DNA from: UBA4572 sp049965515
GTDB lineage: Bacteria > Nitrospirota > Leptospirillia > Leptospirillales > Leptospirillaceae
Length of the DNA stretch: 16,522 bases
Assembly: GCA_049965515.1 (NCBI GenBank)
Contig: JBMFWG010000039.1
Location: 1-16,522, forward strand
Reading direction: 5' to 3'
Notes under the pieces: generated by a model
Told to the model about the DNA's origin: nothing
Database searches by the model: none
What the model saw: the letters and a program-made list of their open reading frames with translations, nothing else
Shown here: positions 14,946 through 16,522 of the stretch, in pieces
Layout of the letters: each line of letters begins with the position of its first letter
How positions within the stretch are numbered: position 1 is the stretch's first letter
Translations under genes and position numbers: made by a program

Positions 14946-15821
14946 TCAGTTCTTGGGGGTGATCCGGAAGGAGGAGGTGAGGGAGGAGAGCTCCTCCACA
15001 ATCTCTCTGAGGTGTTCAACTGCAGGAATGGCCGAAGACACATCCTTTCCTCGGGCCTCCATGATCTTCGACAGGGAAATGACCGCCTCGAGAATTTGGT
15101 CGGAGCCCTGCTTCTGGACCTCGGTTTCGTTCACGATCTTTTCCACATTCTCTTCGGTTCCCCTGACCATGCGGGCCAGGGAATCGATCGCCTTCTCGGC
15201 GGCAACGGCCTGGGAGCCACAGGCCGCCAGGGCCGCAGCCTCCTTTCGGATGTCGGTCACCGTTTCGGAGATGGAGTTCTGGATAGAGTCAATGGCGGCG
15301 CTGATTTCTTCTGTGGTCTGAGTGGTTGTCTGGGCCAGCTTTCTGACTTCGTCGGCCACCACTGCGAATCCTCTCCCCTGTTCTCCTGCGCGGGCTGCTT
15401 CAATGGCGGCATTCAAGGCCAGAAGGTTGGTCTGGGAGGCAATGGCGGAAATGGATCCTGCGATGGCCCCAATCTTCTGGCTCGCCTCTTCGAGGCCAGC
15501 GATGCGGTTTGCCAGGCTTGTGATTTCCTCGGAAGACGAACGGACTGACTCGAGCACGTTCTGGACGGTGCGCCCCCCGCTATCGGCCTCCTCGACGGCT
15601 TTCTTCGAGGCCTCACCCATTTCGGAGGCCAGAAGAGTTTCCTGAGCCGCCTTCACTGCGAGCTCCCGGGCCTTTTCCTGGACCCCCGAAAGGGTATTGA
15701 CTGCCTCGACAAACCCTTTGGAAACCGCCTCGAGGACGGAGGAGAGATGGTCGGTCTCCTTGGCGATGGAGAGGGCATGGGTATTGAGGTCCCGGGTAAC
15801 CTCCGAGAGTTCGCCGATCAT
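14946..15821 (-). CDS. Methyl-accepting chemotaxis protein signalling domain, apparently 5'-truncated
   Basis: The 291-residue product is almost entirely the cytoplasmic MCP coiled-coil hairpin. It has heptad-rich helices rich in Ala, Glu and Ser, then the nearly invariant tip at about 125-165 with SQTNLLALNAAIEAARAGEQ and GRGFAVVADEVRKLAQ, which binds CheA and CheW. There is no transmembrane segment, HAMP or sensor domain. Upstream of the ATG at 15821 the frame stays open for about 45 codons with no start codon and no ribosome site. The plus strand there turns into IS110 transposase sequence within about ten bases. I infer a receptor that lost its 5' part through IS insertion or deletion. 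A soluble, sensorless MCP started at 15821 is the alternative. There is no evident promoter. Confidence 0.82.
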   Translation of the reverse strand: MIGELSEVTRDLNTHALSIAKETDHLSSVLEAVSKGFVEAVNTLSGVQEKARELAVKAAQETLLASEMGEASKKAVEEADSGGRTVQNVLESVRSSSEEITSLANRIAGLEEASQKIGAIAGSISAIASQTNLLALNAAIEAARAGEQGRGFAVVADEVRKLAQTTTQTTEEISAAIDSIQNSISETVTDIRKEAAALAACGSQAVAAEKAIDSLARMVRGTEENVEKIVNETEVQKQGSDQILEAVISLSKIMEARGKDVSSAIPAVEHLREIVEELSSLTSSFRITPKN

Positions 15822-15826
15822 GCGGT

Positions 15827-16172
15827 CAATGTGAGCGGGATAGGTTAGTGCTGGCGGATTTGTGCGACGGGCGCGTCCGGTCGTTCCGGGAAGGGGTGGC
15901 CAAGTCTCTGGAGGGGAACTAAAGGCCCGAGCATCTTCTGTCGTTGCGTATGGCGGTCAGTCCGTACGATGCTATTCCGCCGAGATTCTTGAATGCGACA
16001 AGGAGCGGGAACGCCTCCTGAGCGCCCTGGAAAAGCATGGGGATCCCCAGGGGAGGCGTTCGTCGATGTCGGACAAAAAGCGTACGAAGAGCGCTATCAT
16101 CAGCGGGTCGTCAAGAATCTCGAGCGCCGGGCCAGAGAAATGGGATTTGTTCTGACGCCCGCTCCGGTCTGA
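15827..16172 (+). pseudogene. Decayed IS110-family transposase remnant (5'-truncated, internally deleted, stop and frameshifts)
   Basis: Three plus-strand frames together spell parts of an IS110-type transposase. From about 15833, ERDRLVLADLCDGRV leads to VAKSLEGN, then a TAA at 15920-15922 where the family has Trp (GNWRPEHL), then RPEHLLSLRMAV. Near 15979 the text moves to another frame as AEILECDKERERLLSALEK. Near 16053 it moves to a third as EAFVDVGQKAYEERY and RVVKNLERRAREMGF, ending at TGA 16170-16172, which is the family C-terminus. The roughly 140 residues expected between GDPQ and EAFVDVG (the Transposase_20 helix-hairpin-helix part) are missing, and so is the whole N-terminal RuvC-like half. 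No activity is possible. The family call is from memory of IS110 C-terminal sequences. Confidence 0.72.
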
Positions 16173-16266
16173 GTCGCTTGCCGACATCGTCGGAACACGT
16201 TGAGGAGGTCCTTGTTTTTGAAGGGTTGTGACATTCGAGGGGAGGAGTGCGTCCTTTTTTTCTCTT

Positions 16267-16300
16267 GAAAACGGGAAAATCCGGTTTTTCTCCTGTTTTC
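16267..16300. repeat. Long inverted repeat (hairpin) in the gene-free region
   Basis: GAAAACGGGA (16267-16276) pairs with TCCTGTTTTC (16291-16300), including one G-T wobble. The pairing continues inward by two A-T pairs after one mismatch, leaving an eight-base loop. No downstream T-run marks it as a clear terminator on either strand, although a T-tract precedes it at about 16254-16262 on the plus strand. Confidence 0.4.
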
Positions 16301-16422
16301 TGTCGGGAGTCACGATCCGGACGTTTTTGAAGTCCTGGTCATCTTCCCACAAGGGGATCTCTGGTCAAGGGAAGGACTGGGAAAATCAAAACAGAGTGAA
16401 AAATCCATTTTTAAATGCTTTA

Positions 16423-16452
16423 CTCAAGACTTCTTACGCGTTATTTCTTGAG
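16423..16452. repeat. Seven-base inverted repeat in the AT-rich end
   Basis: CTCAAGA (16423-16429) and TCTTGAG (16446-16452) are perfect inverted arms with a 16-base AT-rich spacer. The spacing of about two helix turns between arm centres would suit a dimeric regulator site or an mRNA hairpin. Nothing downstream in the window identifies a target gene. Confidence 0.3.
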
Positions 16453-16522
16453 GGCAGATAGGGTGAGCGACAAATTTTAGGACCAAAAATAATCTTGCAA
16501 GTAACTATTTTAAGGCATGACT

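Larger units (their letters stand above)
16173..16522. other. Gene-free, increasingly AT-rich right end of the window
   Basis: No open frame here looks like a gene. The part up to about 16360 contains the tail of the IS110 remnant and a T7 tract with a long hairpin. From about 16375 to the end the base composition drops sharply in G+C compared with the rest of the window, with runs such as CATTTTTAAATG. Such AT-rich sequence may be the regulatory region of a gene to the right or the edge of a foreign segment. Confidence 0.5.

Noticed and set aside
16064..16189. Nine-base inverted match CGATGTCGG (16064-16072) and CCGACATCG (16181-16189)
   Set aside because: Does not extend beyond nine bases and one copy lies in the transposase remnant's coding sequence. 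It is not a convincing IS terminal repeat, and IS110 elements usually lack long ones.
15972..16352. 126-codon minus-strand frame over the IS110 remnant
   Set aside because: It is antisense to recognisable transposase fragments, has no ribosome site and shows no domain.
1..16522. CRISPR array or phage/defence island
   Set aside because: I saw no regularly spaced repeats, cas genes, phage structural genes or integrase. The only mobile trace is the IS110 remnant.

Overview
The window looks like chromosomal DNA of a moderately high-GC Gram-negative chemolithotroph. It has SecG, a class A penicillin-binding protein, a lipobox-bearing binding protein and a two-gene operon of exported diheme c-type cytochromes. 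The mix recalls Leptospirillum-like Nitrospirota, but this is a guess from memory; no 16S or other decisive marker is present.

Layout, left to right. (1) 1-243 is the 3' end of pyrE. (2) 293-567 is a small transcription unit: a near-consensus sigma70 promoter, a 44-residue single-pass membrane protein and weak hairpins. (3) 611-3096 is a class A penicillin-binding protein (PBP1A type) with its own candidate promoter and a leader that folds like an intrinsic terminator. (4) 3318-3809 is an unrecognised one-TM protein. (5) 3902-5557, on the minus strand, is a two-gene operon: a cytochrome c4-like diheme protein followed by a TsdA-like diheme cytochrome. The pair matches the tsdB-tsdA arrangement of thiosulfate dehydrogenase/tetrathionate reductase systems. 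(6) 5728-14166 is a long plus-strand series: gap, pgk, tpiA, secG, a peptide-type ABC importer (binding protein plus two permeases, no ATPases) and a Gph-like HAD phosphatase. (7) 14111-14650, on the minus strand, is a DUF4149/TMEM205-like membrane protein whose 3' end overlaps gph. (8) 14946-15821, on the minus strand, is the signalling half of a chemoreceptor with no sensor part. It begins where a decayed IS110-family transposase remnant (about 15827-16172, plus strand) starts. (9) 16173-16522 has no gene and becomes AT-rich with inverted repeats.

The core is lower glycolysis/gluconeogenesis (gap-pgk-tpiA) co-oriented with secretion and peptide-uptake genes. The parts most worth a second look are the tsdBA-like pair, the chemoreceptor/IS110 junction, the conserved-looking microprotein, and the reading-frame conflict at an A8 tract at the start of the ABC binding protein. 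I found no CRISPR array, tRNA, rRNA or complete mobile element, and nothing I can call a wholly new system.
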